A DNA stretch of 64,000 nt from Paenibacillus lautus NBRC 15380 (GTDB lineage Bacteria; Bacillota; Bacilli; Paenibacillales; Paenibacillaceae): NCBI RefSeq assembly GCF_004000945.1, contig NZ_BIMF01000002.1, forward strand, positions 186,001-250,000, written 5' to 3'. Below, one piece after another: positions 45,854 through 54,667 of the stretch. The notes under the pieces are model-generated. The model was not told the origin of the DNA. It saw only the letters and a program-made list of their open reading frames with translations, and searched no databases. Positions within the stretch are counted from its first letter, which is position 1; the number at the start of each line of letters is the position of its first letter. The position numbers were made by a program, and so were the translations under genes.

Positions 45854-46885
45854 TCATTCCCTCCCTGCCAAAGGAATGACCATATTCCAGGTGTGCGTGA
45901 AATCCCATGCGCGTGTACCCGTGCCGGTCGCTGCAAACAGATGGGTTGGGAACCCGTCTTCAAATAATAAATAGGGACGCTCGAGGTTGCACATTTCTTT
46001 AACCGTGCCGTCATCCCATGCAACCGTCCGTGAATACGCCTTGGGCTCAGAATGAATCTTCCAGTCCAGACAATCCGTACTCGTGGCATATACTCCAGCC
46101 CCCCATTCTCCCGTCAAGCCCTCAGACCCGTTCTTGGAATCATCCTTGATCAGGAGGTGGAATCGCTCTCCATCATGCCAAAGAAACGGATCCTCCACAT
46201 GTTTATCTGGATCGGAGAAATTCAATATCGGATGATCGGATAACCGCTCGAAAGGACCAGATGGACGTTCTGCTACCGCTACGCCTAACTGGAGAGTGGA
46301 TCCGCTATACTCCTGCGATTTATAAATCATATAGGTACGGCCATCCGCCAGAATGGCAACAGCCGGATTGGTTGTGACGGTACCGTCCCACTGTCCCAGG
46401 CGGGGAAGCAGAATGGGTTCGTCCGACCTTTCCCAAGGCCCGAATACCGATTGAGATGTCGCCAGCCCAATTCTTTTATTATTCCAGACCTCCGTGCCTC
46501 GTTCAGAGGAGACGGCGTCTCCTGGCCCGGGTATCGGCCCCCCGTATGTCGTTCCCATATAATAGAGGTAATACGTACCGTTCCAGTACTGAATGTGAGG
46601 ATTGTGCTGGTTCATCCCATCAAAAATACCGCGATCTCTACGGCCGAGCACCACTTCCTCAAACCGGTAAGGACCTTCCGGGACCGGGCTGGCAGCCCTT
46701 ACGATCTCACAATTGAACAGCCAATGGACCCCGAATCCAAGCTCCTTCCTCCACCTTGAGGCGAACAGATGATAACGGCCGTCCTCCCCCTTAACACATG
46801 ATCCGCACCAAATAAAATAATCTTCTTCACAATATCCGCCGTTCACTGGCGCAGGCAGTAACCTCGCATGAATCGGATTATTCAT
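45854..46885 (-). CDS. GH43/GH117-like five-bladed propeller glycosidase
   Basis: 343-residue protein without signal peptide, presumably cytoplasmic. Propeller motifs: YHLFASRWRKELGF, NPHIQYWNGTYYLYYMGT, TTNPAVAILADGRTYMIYKS, KHVEDPFLWHDGERFHLL; the VEDPF Asp and other acidic positions fit the GH43/GH117 superfamily. Specificity cannot be told; arabinosidase, xylosidase or anhydrogalactosidase-type activity are possible. It ends 18 bases before the broken SUKH gene. Confidence 0.72.
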   Translation of the reverse strand: MNNPIHARLLPAPVNGGYCEEDYFIWCGSCVKGEDGRYHLFASRWRKELGFGVHWLFNCEIVRAASPVPEGPYRFEEVVLGRRDRGIFDGMNQHNPHIQYWNGTYYLYYMGTTYGGPIPGPGDAVSSERGTEVWNNKRIGLATSQSVFGPWERSDEPILLPRLGQWDGTVTTNPAVAILADGRTYMIYKSQEYSGSTLQLGVAVAERPSGPFERLSDHPILNFSDPDKHVEDPFLWHDGERFHLLIKDDSKNGSEGLTGEWGAGVYATSTDCLDWKIHSEPKAYSRTVAWDDGTVKEMCNLERPYLLFEDGFPTHLFAATGTGTRAWDFTHTWNMVIPLAGRE

Positions 46886-47033
46886 GAATAATGACCTCCC
46901 GTGAGCATGGTTTGGCTATCCTTTCTCGCAACCGTTCTCATCTCCCTTACATGGATATTCTAGCAGAACGGGAAGGCAGTGAGAATAACAAGGTTTCTCC
47001 ATGATCGTGACCATAGCAGCACGGGTTTTCCAT

Positions 47034-49238
47034 TCAACCATTCACGGTTATGCGGTTCTTATCCAATCTCTGCACCTTAAGCTGCAATCTGAGCGCATTA
47101 GCAACAACAAGCACGGAGCTTGCGGCCATGCCGATGCAAGCGATGCGCGGGTCCAAATAACCGCATGCGGCCATTGGTACGGTAATGGCGTTATACAGCA
47201 GAGCAAAGAGCAAATTCTGATGAACATTCCGCATCGTTTGGCGGCTCCATGTATAAGCATCGATAATGTTGAAGAGTTTGTTTCCGATCAGCACGATGTC
47301 GCCGGCCTGTTTAGCCGCGTCCGCTCCCCCGCCCATGGCCATGCCGACATCCGCCACGGCTAGCGCAGCCGCATCGTTTATGCCATCGCCAATCATGGCA
47401 ACGGATCGTCCTTGATGTTGGAGCTCGCGGATGAACGCCAGCTTGTCTTCAGGAAGCATGCCCACACGTATCTGATCGATCCCTGCCGCGGCAGCCACCG
47501 CCACGGCGGCCTGTTCCTCATCGCCGGTTACCATCCACACATCGCCTCTGCGCTTTAACTCCTGTACAATCTCCCGGGCATCTTTTCTTAGCTTGTCAAT
47601 CAACACGAGCGATCCGATACACTTCCCGTTCACGGCGACATAAAGTCTGGTATAGCCAGGTTGATCTGGAGGATTCTCCAGTTGGATGCCCTGTTCCAGC
47701 AGCCATCTCCGGTTTCCCACGCATACGTGTTTTCCTATGACATAGCCTTCCATCCCTTTTCCAACCCGTTCTTGGAATTTCTGTGCTTCCAAAAGCGGGG
47801 TATGTTTTTCTTGGAAGGCTCGTATAATGGCTTGTGCTAGCGGGTGGCCGGACCGTGAAGCCAGCGCAGCCGACATGGATAGCACGTAAGCACCGTTGCT
47901 GCCGTCCGCGGTGTGAATTGTCGTAAGCTGAGGTCTTCCTTCCGTCAACGTGCCTGTCTTATCCAACAAGATGACATCGGTTCGTCGCAAACTCTCCAGG
48001 GAACGGCCGTCTTTGAATAGAACTCCTCTTTGGGCGGACGATCCGGTTGCGATCAGGATGGATACCGGCGTAGCTAGACCAAGCGCACAGGGACAGGCGA
48101 TCAATAAAACAGACAGCGCGTGGCGCATGGCCGTTTCGGATGCATCGGGGGCATGGGATAACCAGAGCCACCCCGCATACGTAAGGGCAGCACAACCGAT
48201 CATCATGGGAACAAAAATCGCCGCTATACGGTCAACGGTTCGCTGAATGGCCGGTTTTCCCTGTTGTGCGGACTCGATTAGTCCAATCATCTGAGATAGG
48301 CGGGTTTCATCATGATGCTTATCGACCACGATGTCCAAACTTCCAACCAGACAACGTGTTCCGGCGTAGACTCGATCTCTCATGCCCTTGGCCACCGCTG
48401 TACTTTCACCTGTCAGCATAGATTCATCGGCATCCGCCGATCCCGACTGAACAAAGCCGTCAATGGAGATCCATTCCCCATGGTTCACACGGATGCGGTC
48501 CCCGATCTGTACTTGATCCGCGGAAATCCATTCTTCCCCATGACTGCGTATGACTCGAACCCGTTTAACCTGAAGCTCATATAAGGCACTAAGTTGTTTC
48601 AATGCTCTGCCTTTGGCCATCGTCTCGAGCCACTTGCCCAGCAGAACCGCTGTCATCACCATCGCGATCGTATCAAAATAAAGCGTTGGGTGCGTTAGAC
48701 TGTGCCTCGATTCAAACATGACATAGTGGCTGTAGAAATAAGCCACGGAGGTACTTAACGCAACGAGGGTGTCCATGTTTGACGTACGATGGATCATAGC
48801 CTGGTAAGCCCCGTAATAGAAAGGATATCCAACCCCAAACTGAAGCAAGGTAGCGAGCACCCATTGAAATACAGGCTCCATCAGCAAATCTGGTATCCAT
48901 TGTGCGGGCAAGTCGGTAACATGCGCCAACATCGCCCATAAGAGCGGTGCCGATAAACAAGCAGCGATGATGAAGCGGATGCGATAAGCACCCGTCTCCG
49001 CTTCAAACCCTGCCTGCGGATGCGACTGCCTGTCCGTGGCTCCATATCCAAGTCTTCCAATTTTCTCCATGATCTTCTCTATTCCAATCTGCTTCGGTTC
49101 ATAATGAATCGTGGCCTGTGACAAGGCGAGGCTGACACGGACAGACTGAATGCCTTCCACTTTACGAAGGACTTTTTCGATCCGGGCCGCGCAAGCCGTG
49201 CAAGTCATGCCTGTCACATGAATTTGATGCAGCTTCAC
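47034..49238 (-). CDS. copA: Copper-exporting P1B-type ATPase
   Basis: 734-residue membrane pump. N-terminal heavy-metal-binding domain with GMTCTACAAR (Cys13 and Cys16), eight predicted helices, the metal-channel motif CPCALGLATP, phosphorylation site DKTGTLTEG, SGHPLAQAI and the hinge GDGINDAAAL. It exports Cu(I) from the cytoplasm. One metal-binding domain is present, at the lower end for CopA. The start is a GTG at 49238 with GGGGAGG eight bases before. The usual partners CsoR and CopZ are not next to it. Confidence 0.95.
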   Translation of the reverse strand: MKLHQIHVTGMTCTACAARIEKVLRKVEGIQSVRVSLALSQATIHYEPKQIGIEKIMEKIGRLGYGATDRQSHPQAGFEAETGAYRIRFIIAACLSAPLLWAMLAHVTDLPAQWIPDLLMEPVFQWVLATLLQFGVGYPFYYGAYQAMIHRTSNMDTLVALSTSVAYFYSHYVMFESRHSLTHPTLYFDTIAMVMTAVLLGKWLETMAKGRALKQLSALYELQVKRVRVIRSHGEEWISADQVQIGDRIRVNHGEWISIDGFVQSGSADADESMLTGESTAVAKGMRDRVYAGTRCLVGSLDIVVDKHHDETRLSQMIGLIESAQQGKPAIQRTVDRIAAIFVPMMIGCAALTYAGWLWLSHAPDASETAMRHALSVLLIACPCALGLATPVSILIATGSSAQRGVLFKDGRSLESLRRTDVILLDKTGTLTEGRPQLTTIHTADGSNGAYVLSMSAALASRSGHPLAQAIIRAFQEKHTPLLEAQKFQERVGKGMEGYVIGKHVCVGNRRWLLEQGIQLENPPDQPGYTRLYVAVNGKCIGSLVLIDKLRKDAREIVQELKRRGDVWMVTGDEEQAAVAVAAAAGIDQIRVGMLPEDKLAFIRELQHQGRSVAMIGDGINDAAALAVADVGMAMGGGADAAKQAGDIVLIGNKLFNIIDAYTWSRQTMRNVHQNLLFALLYNAITVPMAACGYLDPRIACIGMAASSVLVVANALRLQLKVQRLDKNRITVNG

Positions 49239-49365
49239 AATGGTTCCTCCCCATCTACTTCTGTTATTCGCTTGTCCATACATTGTATGAAGATACACGT
49301 AACAACAGAATGGCTAAGAAGGGCCACCGATTGCGATTTTTGCCTGAAAGAGTGTGCAGTAACCA

Positions 49366-49389
49366 TAAAAGCCGCCAATTTGGCGGCTT
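49366..49389 (-). terminator. Terminator of serine hydrolase gene
   Basis: AAGCCGCC AATTT GGCGGCTT palindrome followed by T-rich sequence on the minus strand, ~85 bases after the stop at 49474. Confidence 0.75.
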
Positions 49390-49473
49390 CATATGCGTAG
49401 ATATTTTCTTGTTCTTTTGACACCATCAATTTGTTGTCCGCTTGATACCGAGATTAAGATTGCGATGATATAT

Positions 49474-50505
49474 TTACTCCATGACAGCCGGGATAATGCA
49501 ATCTTTAATCAGTGTCCATCGATCCCGTGGATTGACGGTAAATGTCGACGCAATGGCTACAACCAAATCTTTTTTCGGTATGCAGCATATGATATTGCCT
49601 CCGTCGCCTACTGCCGAGTATGCAGATACCCCGTCCTCATCGCGTAACCACCATAGATATCCATAATGGTTGGAATTCATCGCTGTTGATTGGTCAATCC
49701 ATTCCCCCGAAACAATTGGCTGATTGTCCCAGGTGCCGCGGTTCAAATAAAGAAAGCCAAAACGCGCCATGTCACGAGGACTTAACGTGAGCCCCCAACC
49801 TCCCGTAGAGTTACCGGCCGGGTCTTTGACCCATCCCCTGACGTCTTTGCCGAATAAATCATCAAATCCGAATGAGCTCATGTTATAATCCGGAATTTCG
49901 TTCATGCCGATCGGTTTAAACAAGTGTTCGTTAGCAAACGCGCGGGCACTTTTTCCGGTGCTGCGGGTAATAATGGCTGAAAGGAGATGCACCCCTGCGG
50001 TAGAATACTTAAATGCTCCCAGGCTTCCTCCTTCGCCCATCAGATCCAGCGTGTACTTTACCCAATCAGACTGCATGCACAATTGGTCCAGCGGTTCGTG
50101 CCAATCCTCAAATGGATAAGGGGTCGTCATCGTAAGCAGATGGCGTATCGTTATCTCTCGTTTTTGTTGAGGATCAGCCTTTTGTGCAATTTCAGGAAAA
50201 AAATCCAGTACCTTCTGGTCTACATGTTGAATATAGCCTGAATCTATGGCAATGCCAATGAGTGCGGATATGATGCTTTTGGTAACCGATGCCACGTGGT
50301 ATGTATCTTCCGGACCGTATCCATGGCCATATTTTTCATAAGCGATATATCCGTTTCTAACCACTACAATACCTTTAATATCGCTATATTCGGATGGGAT
50401 CTTTGAATCAAGCACTGAAAGATTGTCAGCGTCTATTCTCAAGGTTGCCGGCTCAAGGGTTTGCCATGCTAGCGTTGGCCAGTAGTTTCTTTTCATTAGA
50501 GACAC
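49474..50505 (-). CDS. Serine hydrolase, beta-lactamase/class C PBP family
   Basis: 343-residue protein without signal peptide. Active-site SxxK motif is VASVTKSI (~71-78), YST at the YxN position, and GDGGNIICC near the C-terminus replaces KTG. The family covers esterases, peptidases and amidases acting on D-amino acid or ester substrates; specificity is unknown. It follows the MerR-type regulator gene by ~45 bases. Confidence 0.88.
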   Translation of the reverse strand: MSLMKRNYWPTLAWQTLEPATLRIDADNLSVLDSKIPSEYSDIKGIVVVRNGYIAYEKYGHGYGPEDTYHVASVTKSIISALIGIAIDSGYIQHVDQKVLDFFPEIAQKADPQQKREITIRHLLTMTTPYPFEDWHEPLDQLCMQSDWVKYTLDLMGEGGSLGAFKYSTAGVHLLSAIITRSTGKSARAFANEHLFKPIGMNEIPDYNMSSFGFDDLFGKDVRGWVKDPAGNSTGGWGLTLSPRDMARFGFLYLNRGTWDNQPIVSGEWIDQSTAMNSNHYGYLWWLRDEDGVSAYSAVGDGGNIICCIPKKDLVVAIASTFTVNPRDRWTLIKDCIIPAVME

Positions 50506-50549
50506 CTCGCGATATTCGTTTTTATGCCAATGAATGTATAAGAACCCTC

Positions 50550-51374
50550 TTATTTTTTTGTCACCGGAAAATACACCTCGGTAACCATATCCTCGGCAGC
50601 TAATTCTTGATGGGGGTCTGTTACGTATACTTCGTAAGGGGATTGAGTAAGAGCATAACCTTCATGTTCCACCCATTCCCTCAGCTTGGCATATACCGAT
50701 GTCAAATTCGGATAAGCCCCCTTTAAAACAGACCTCGCACAAAGGCCGCCGCACAAGTTTCTAGTACCCTTAACAGCCTCTTTGATCGGGAGGGCAAACT
50801 CTGTATCATTGCCTGCAGGATCGAATTCAGGGCTATGATAGATCGTCATGGGGGTGCCAACCAAGGTCAGTTTCTCTTTAGCAATCTTTTCATAGAGCAT
50901 GCTAAAATACCTGCCATAGCCTAGAACATAGTCGTCACTGCTCATCATCTGATGCATGTATAGAATATTCATCGGTCCAGTTTCTACGAGCTCTACCTCA
51001 ATGCGATCCAGATAAGACATCAAATGTATGCCATGCTCCAGATTCAAAATATCCTGGTTCATTTGTTTTAGGGTATATTCATACGTGTTTAGCTTCTCTT
51101 GAATTTCCCGACGTTTGCGATTCAGGGCGAAGCGAAGCTTCTCTTCGGAAGTATCCGCTTCCCCGTCCAGAACTTCTTTGATTTCTTCGAGCGAAAAATG
51201 ATAAGACTTCAAACGGTTGATATAGAGCATTTTCTTTAATTGGTGGATGGAATAATATCGATAACCGTTTTCTGGATTAATCTGATCCGGATGAATTAAT
51301 CCGATTTCATCGTAATATCGAAGCGTTTTTGTAGATACTTCGCATATTTTGGAGAATTCTCCAATCGACAGCAA
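50550..51374 (-). CDS. MerR family regulator with GyrI-like effector domain
   Basis: 274-residue regulator. N-terminal MerR winged helix (IGEFSKICEVSTKTLRYYDEIGLIHPD...GYRYYS, ~3-45), coiled-coil dimer helix ~75-120, and a C-terminal effector-binding (GyrI/BmrR-like) domain, ~125-270. Members bind drug-like molecules and switch on neighbouring genes; the serine hydrolase downstream is the likely target or co-transcribed partner. Confidence 0.9.
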   Translation of the reverse strand: MLSIGEFSKICEVSTKTLRYYDEIGLIHPDQINPENGYRYYSIHQLKKMLYINRLKSYHFSLEEIKEVLDGEADTSEEKLRFALNRKRREIQEKLNTYEYTLKQMNQDILNLEHGIHLMSYLDRIEVELVETGPMNILYMHQMMSSDDYVLGYGRYFSMLYEKIAKEKLTLVGTPMTIYHSPEFDPAGNDTEFALPIKEAVKGTRNLCGGLCARSVLKGAYPNLTSVYAKLREWVEHEGYALTQSPYEVYVTDPHQELAAEDMVTEVYFPVTKK

Positions 51375-51485
51375 AGGTTCACCTCTTTTCTGGATTGGGA
51401 TCTTGGTTCAAGTTCACTATACACCTTGCCCTAAGGGCAAAGTCCACTGCAAAATATGAAGAAAGCATCCTGATCTACCCAGCCT

Positions 51486-52280
51486 TCAATACGATAAAGG
51501 ACGAGCATCCTCAGGTATCGCACCTGTGCTCAGCCAGTTGTCCACCACGCGGTTGAACCGTGCCGGATCGGCAAGTGGTATCCCATGTCCGACACCGGGG
51601 AACATGATCCCATGGCCACGATCACATAACTTCACAAGATCCTGAGCCGATTTTTTTACTATGCCTCTCTCCTTCTCCCCTACCGTTACCAATAGTTTTG
51701 TCGACGAATCTTTAATACTTTGAGAGATCGAATAGGACATGTTCTCCTTCAGCACCGAAACCAGCATCTCCCGGTTCATATCCAGAGATTCCGAATAATA
51801 CTGTTCAAAATCCTCCCGATTCACGTACAGCGTGCTTGCCTGCCATTTGGAAAACCATCGGTATCTTGTCAGCGGATAGCTTATTCGAACAGAGGGTTCG
51901 ATCAACTTAAGTGCTGCCGGCATCGGTCTCAGCAATGCGCTGTTTACGATTGCGTAGTCGATAAGTTGCGGTCGTTGACTCATCATCTCCACGAGAATTT
52001 GCGCACCGAGTGAAAAGCCGAGGACAACAATCTCCCTTCCGTCCGCCGTAGCCGAAATGATCTCGTTGATATGCTCCGCAGTGCGGCCTATGGAAAAGGG
52101 CGGCTGGCCGGGGCTTCGACCGTGTCCGGGCAAATCGGGGACCAAGCAATAATCGTCTTCAAAAAAAGGGATCTGCTTGTTCCACATCCAGCCGCTCACG
52201 CCGCCGCCATGCAAAAATACGATCATTCTTGCTGCATGTTTGTTTCCGCTCTCCTTAATGAATAGATTCAGTTTAATCAT
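51486..52280 (-). CDS. Alpha/beta hydrolase
   Basis: 264-residue cytoplasmic alpha/beta-hydrolase fold protein. Oxyanion motif FLHGGGVSGWMW, nucleophile elbow GFSLGAQ (Ser ~94), PGHGRSPGQPP loop, and catalytic His in PGVGHGIPL near ~240. Substrate unknown. GGGGG directly abuts the ATG, which is unusually close, so initiation could be slightly downstream. The upstream region has dense inverted repeats. Confidence 0.88.
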   Translation of the reverse strand: MIKLNLFIKESGNKHAARMIVFLHGGGVSGWMWNKQIPFFEDDYCLVPDLPGHGRSPGQPPFSIGRTAEHINEIISATADGREIVVLGFSLGAQILVEMMSQRPQLIDYAIVNSALLRPMPAALKLIEPSVRISYPLTRYRWFSKWQASTLYVNREDFEQYYSESLDMNREMLVSVLKENMSYSISQSIKDSSTKLLVTVGEKERGIVKKSAQDLVKLCDRGHGIMFPGVGHGIPLADPARFNRVVDNWLSTGAIPEDARPLSY

Positions 52281-52297
52281 CCCCCAGTATCACGAAT

Positions 52298-52370
52298 GAT
52301 TTATACTATATCATATATTATAGTTTATAAATCAATTTAATATCGAGTTATATATAGTATTTTATACTAT
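52298..52370. promoter_or_regulatory. Inverted-repeat operator cluster upstream of hydrolase gene
   Basis: In an AT-rich gap, two inverted repeats share the core TATACTAT/ATAGTATA: 52298-52333 (arms GATTTATA / TATAAATC with ACTATA inside) and a perfect 7-3-7 repeat ATAGTAT-TTT-ATACTAT at 52354-52370. Likely binding sites for a repressor not identified in the window. Confidence 0.5.
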
Positions 52371-52390
52371 GATTTTAATTAAAGTATAAA

Positions 52391-52539
52391 ATCGAGCAGA
52401 CGCCTTCACGGATATTGATCTCCCCTGGACCAAAGTCGAGGCCCGGTTCCCGCCGAAGAGCCAGTTAAAACTCATTCTGCGGACCGTTCTTCCTTCTCCC
52501 TCCATCGTCTACCATGAAGTGGAAATCAAATGCATTTGA
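52391..52539 (+). pseudogene. 3' remnant of an unknown gene
   Basis: After a TAA at 52387-52389 the frame reads NRADAFTDIDLPWTKVEARF...RTVLPSPSIVYHEVEIKC and stops at 52539, without a start codon or ribosome site. Amino acid use is protein-like. It appears to be the C-terminal end of a deleted gene; the family was not recognised. Confidence 0.4.
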
Positions 52540-52556
52540 GACAAGGAGAGGAATCT

Positions 52557-54602
52557 ATGAAGCTAATGAAACCAAGCAAGTCTAGAACCATTCGTGTACT
52601 GGCAGCATCCGTGCTGTCCGCTAGCCTGCTGGCTTTCCCTGCCGATATCTATGCAGATACGGCAAAACCCGCCTCAGGTACAACCGCAGCACAGCATACG
52701 GGAACACCGGTACTGAACGCCAAAGAGATCAAAGCGTTCACCGATGCCTATTTTGCCAAACCTCATGTTTCGGACATGCTGGCTGGTGCGCTTGTCGTGA
52801 TCGTAAAAGACGACAAGGTGCTGATGAATACGGGCTACGGTTATGCCGACGTTGAATCCAAGAAAAAGATTGATCCCGATCGAACCTTGTTCCGCATGGC
52901 CTCGATATCCAAATCAATAACCGCGACGGCGGTCATGCAGCTGGTAGAGGACGGAAAAATCGACCTGAAGCAAGACATCACCCATTATATGCCGGATGTT
53001 AAGATCACCAACAACACCGGGACGCCCGTCACCGTAGAGCATTTATTGACTCATACGACAGGCTTCGACTTTACGGACAACTACTCGGTTCCGCCGCATA
53101 TCGTTCAGAATGGTGAGGTGCCGCTCGCCGACTTTATCCGGTTTAATGCGCCAGCTGTGGTTCGTACGCCTGGGGAGGTTTACCGGTATGATAATCTTGC
53201 CTCCTCCATGCAGGGCTATATTGTCGAGAGGGTATCGGGGGAGCCGTTTGAAGATTATGTACAAAAGCATATTTTTGCCCCGCTAAAGATGGAGCAGGCT
53301 GCATTTCGGATGGATGATGACATCATCGCGAACCTTGCCACAGGCTACAATGCCGATCGTCAACCGTTTAAGGCATACCAAAACATTCCTACCATCGCAC
53401 CGGAAGGCGGCATGTTCGCCACCGGTAACGATATGGCCAATTTCATCACCGCCCATCTAAATAAGGGGCAGTTCGGAACTTCCCGCATTATGAAGGAAGA
53501 GACCATGCGTTTGATGCATCAGACGCATTATGATGCTGCTGGCATTCCGTTGATGTCATACGGTTTCGAGTCGTTTATGCACAGCAGCCACAACGGCCAA
53601 ACCGTGATTGGCAAGGGTGGCGATTTGGATGGCTATCATTCCTGGCTTTGGCTCCTTCCCGACCAGGATGTCGGAGGTCTGATCGTTGTTAACAGTGACG
53701 CGAGCACATCGATCCGAGCCGAATTTTTTACCGCATTCATGGATCATTTTTATCCCAAGAAGCAGGGTCAGCAGAATGACTTCCCGCTCAATCAGGAACA
53801 GCTCAAGAAATTCGAGGGCACATTCAGAAGCTTGAGAACACCGATTATCGCCACGCAGGTGAAGGCAGGCCAAGGTGAGTTATTGGTCTTGGATGCATTG
53901 GGTGAGCATAAACTCACGCCGGTCGGTCCGCTGCGATTCGTAGATGAGAACGGTGCGCCAGCTGCGTTCAAGGAAGATGAGAACGGCGATGTGGCGTATA
54001 TGTATTACACGGCGATAGACAGCATGTCCGAGAAGCTCGCGGAGCCTGCTGCATACAACGACGTCCCAGATGAGAATCCCTATGCCAAGGATATCTACTT
54101 CGTTCAGTCCCTCAAGGCTTTCGGAGAAGATGAGCAATCCAACTTTCGACCGAATGAGCCGATCACACGGGCAGAGTTTGTCAGTGTCATCAGTCGGCTG
54201 ACTGGCATGAAACCAAGCAAAAGCGCGAGTTCTTTTAAGGATATGCAGGGGCATCCACTCGCTGGATATGTGCAGAATGTCGCGGAAATGGGGGTCGTCA
54301 CCGGCACGCCGACCCAGAACTTTGAACCCGATCAGCCGATCACGCGCCAAGAGGCTGCTGCAATCATATGGCGCACGGCGCATAACGCGCTTGGTGCGCA
54401 GGCGGTTCCGGCAAAACTCAGCTCCAAACCGGCTGCCTGGGCGGATGAAGCGGTGCAGTTCATGGTCGGATCCGGGATGCACGGGCCCGAGGTGACCAAA
54501 GACGCAAATGGTGCCGTTGATTACCGACCGACTGACAAACTTCTGCGTAAGGAAGCAGCTTCAATCTATGCGAAACTGATTCAACAAGCTTTTGGTTTTT
54601 AA
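52557..54602 (+). CDS. SLH-anchored serine hydrolase (beta-lactamase fold)
   Basis: 681-residue exported protein. Signal peptide (~1-32; KSRTIRVLAASVLSASLLAFPADIYA), beta-lactamase/esterase domain ~55-400 with active-site ASISKS (Ser116, Lys119), YRYDN for the Tyr-x-Asn motif and GYHSWLW near 360, a beta domain, then three SLH motifs to the end (FRPNEPITRAEF; FEPDQPITRQEA; YRPTDKLLRKEA). The SLH modules bind pyruvylated cell-wall polymer, so the enzyme is displayed on the cell surface. AAGGAGAGG precedes the ATG. Substrate unknown: peptidoglycan peptide or ester. Confidence 0.92.
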   Translation: MKLMKPSKSRTIRVLAASVLSASLLAFPADIYADTAKPASGTTAAQHTGTPVLNAKEIKAFTDAYFAKPHVSDMLAGALVVIVKDDKVLMNTGYGYADVESKKKIDPDRTLFRMASISKSITATAVMQLVEDGKIDLKQDITHYMPDVKITNNTGTPVTVEHLLTHTTGFDFTDNYSVPPHIVQNGEVPLADFIRFNAPAVVRTPGEVYRYDNLASSMQGYIVERVSGEPFEDYVQKHIFAPLKMEQAAFRMDDDIIANLATGYNADRQPFKAYQNIPTIAPEGGMFATGNDMANFITAHLNKGQFGTSRIMKEETMRLMHQTHYDAAGIPLMSYGFESFMHSSHNGQTVIGKGGDLDGYHSWLWLLPDQDVGGLIVVNSDASTSIRAEFFTAFMDHFYPKKQGQQNDFPLNQEQLKKFEGTFRSLRTPIIATQVKAGQGELLVLDALGEHKLTPVGPLRFVDENGAPAAFKEDENGDVAYMYYTAIDSMSEKLAEPAAYNDVPDENPYAKDIYFVQSLKAFGEDEQSNFRPNEPITRAEFVSVISRLTGMKPSKSASSFKDMQGHPLAGYVQNVAEMGVVTGTPTQNFEPDQPITRQEAAAIIWRTAHNALGAQAVPAKLSSKPAAWADEAVQFMVGSGMHGPEVTKDANGAVDYRPTDKLLRKEAASIYAKLIQQAFGF

Positions 54603-54604
54603 CG

Positions 54605-54645
54605 AAGAAGACACCCCCAAGTCGGGGTGTCTTCTTGTCATTTCA
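54605..54645 (+). terminator. Terminator of SLH hydrolase gene
   Basis: AAGAAGACACCCC / GGGGTGTCTTCTT perfect arms directly after the stop. Confidence 0.85.
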
Positions 54646-54667
54646 TCAAATTTATCGTGATCTTTTT

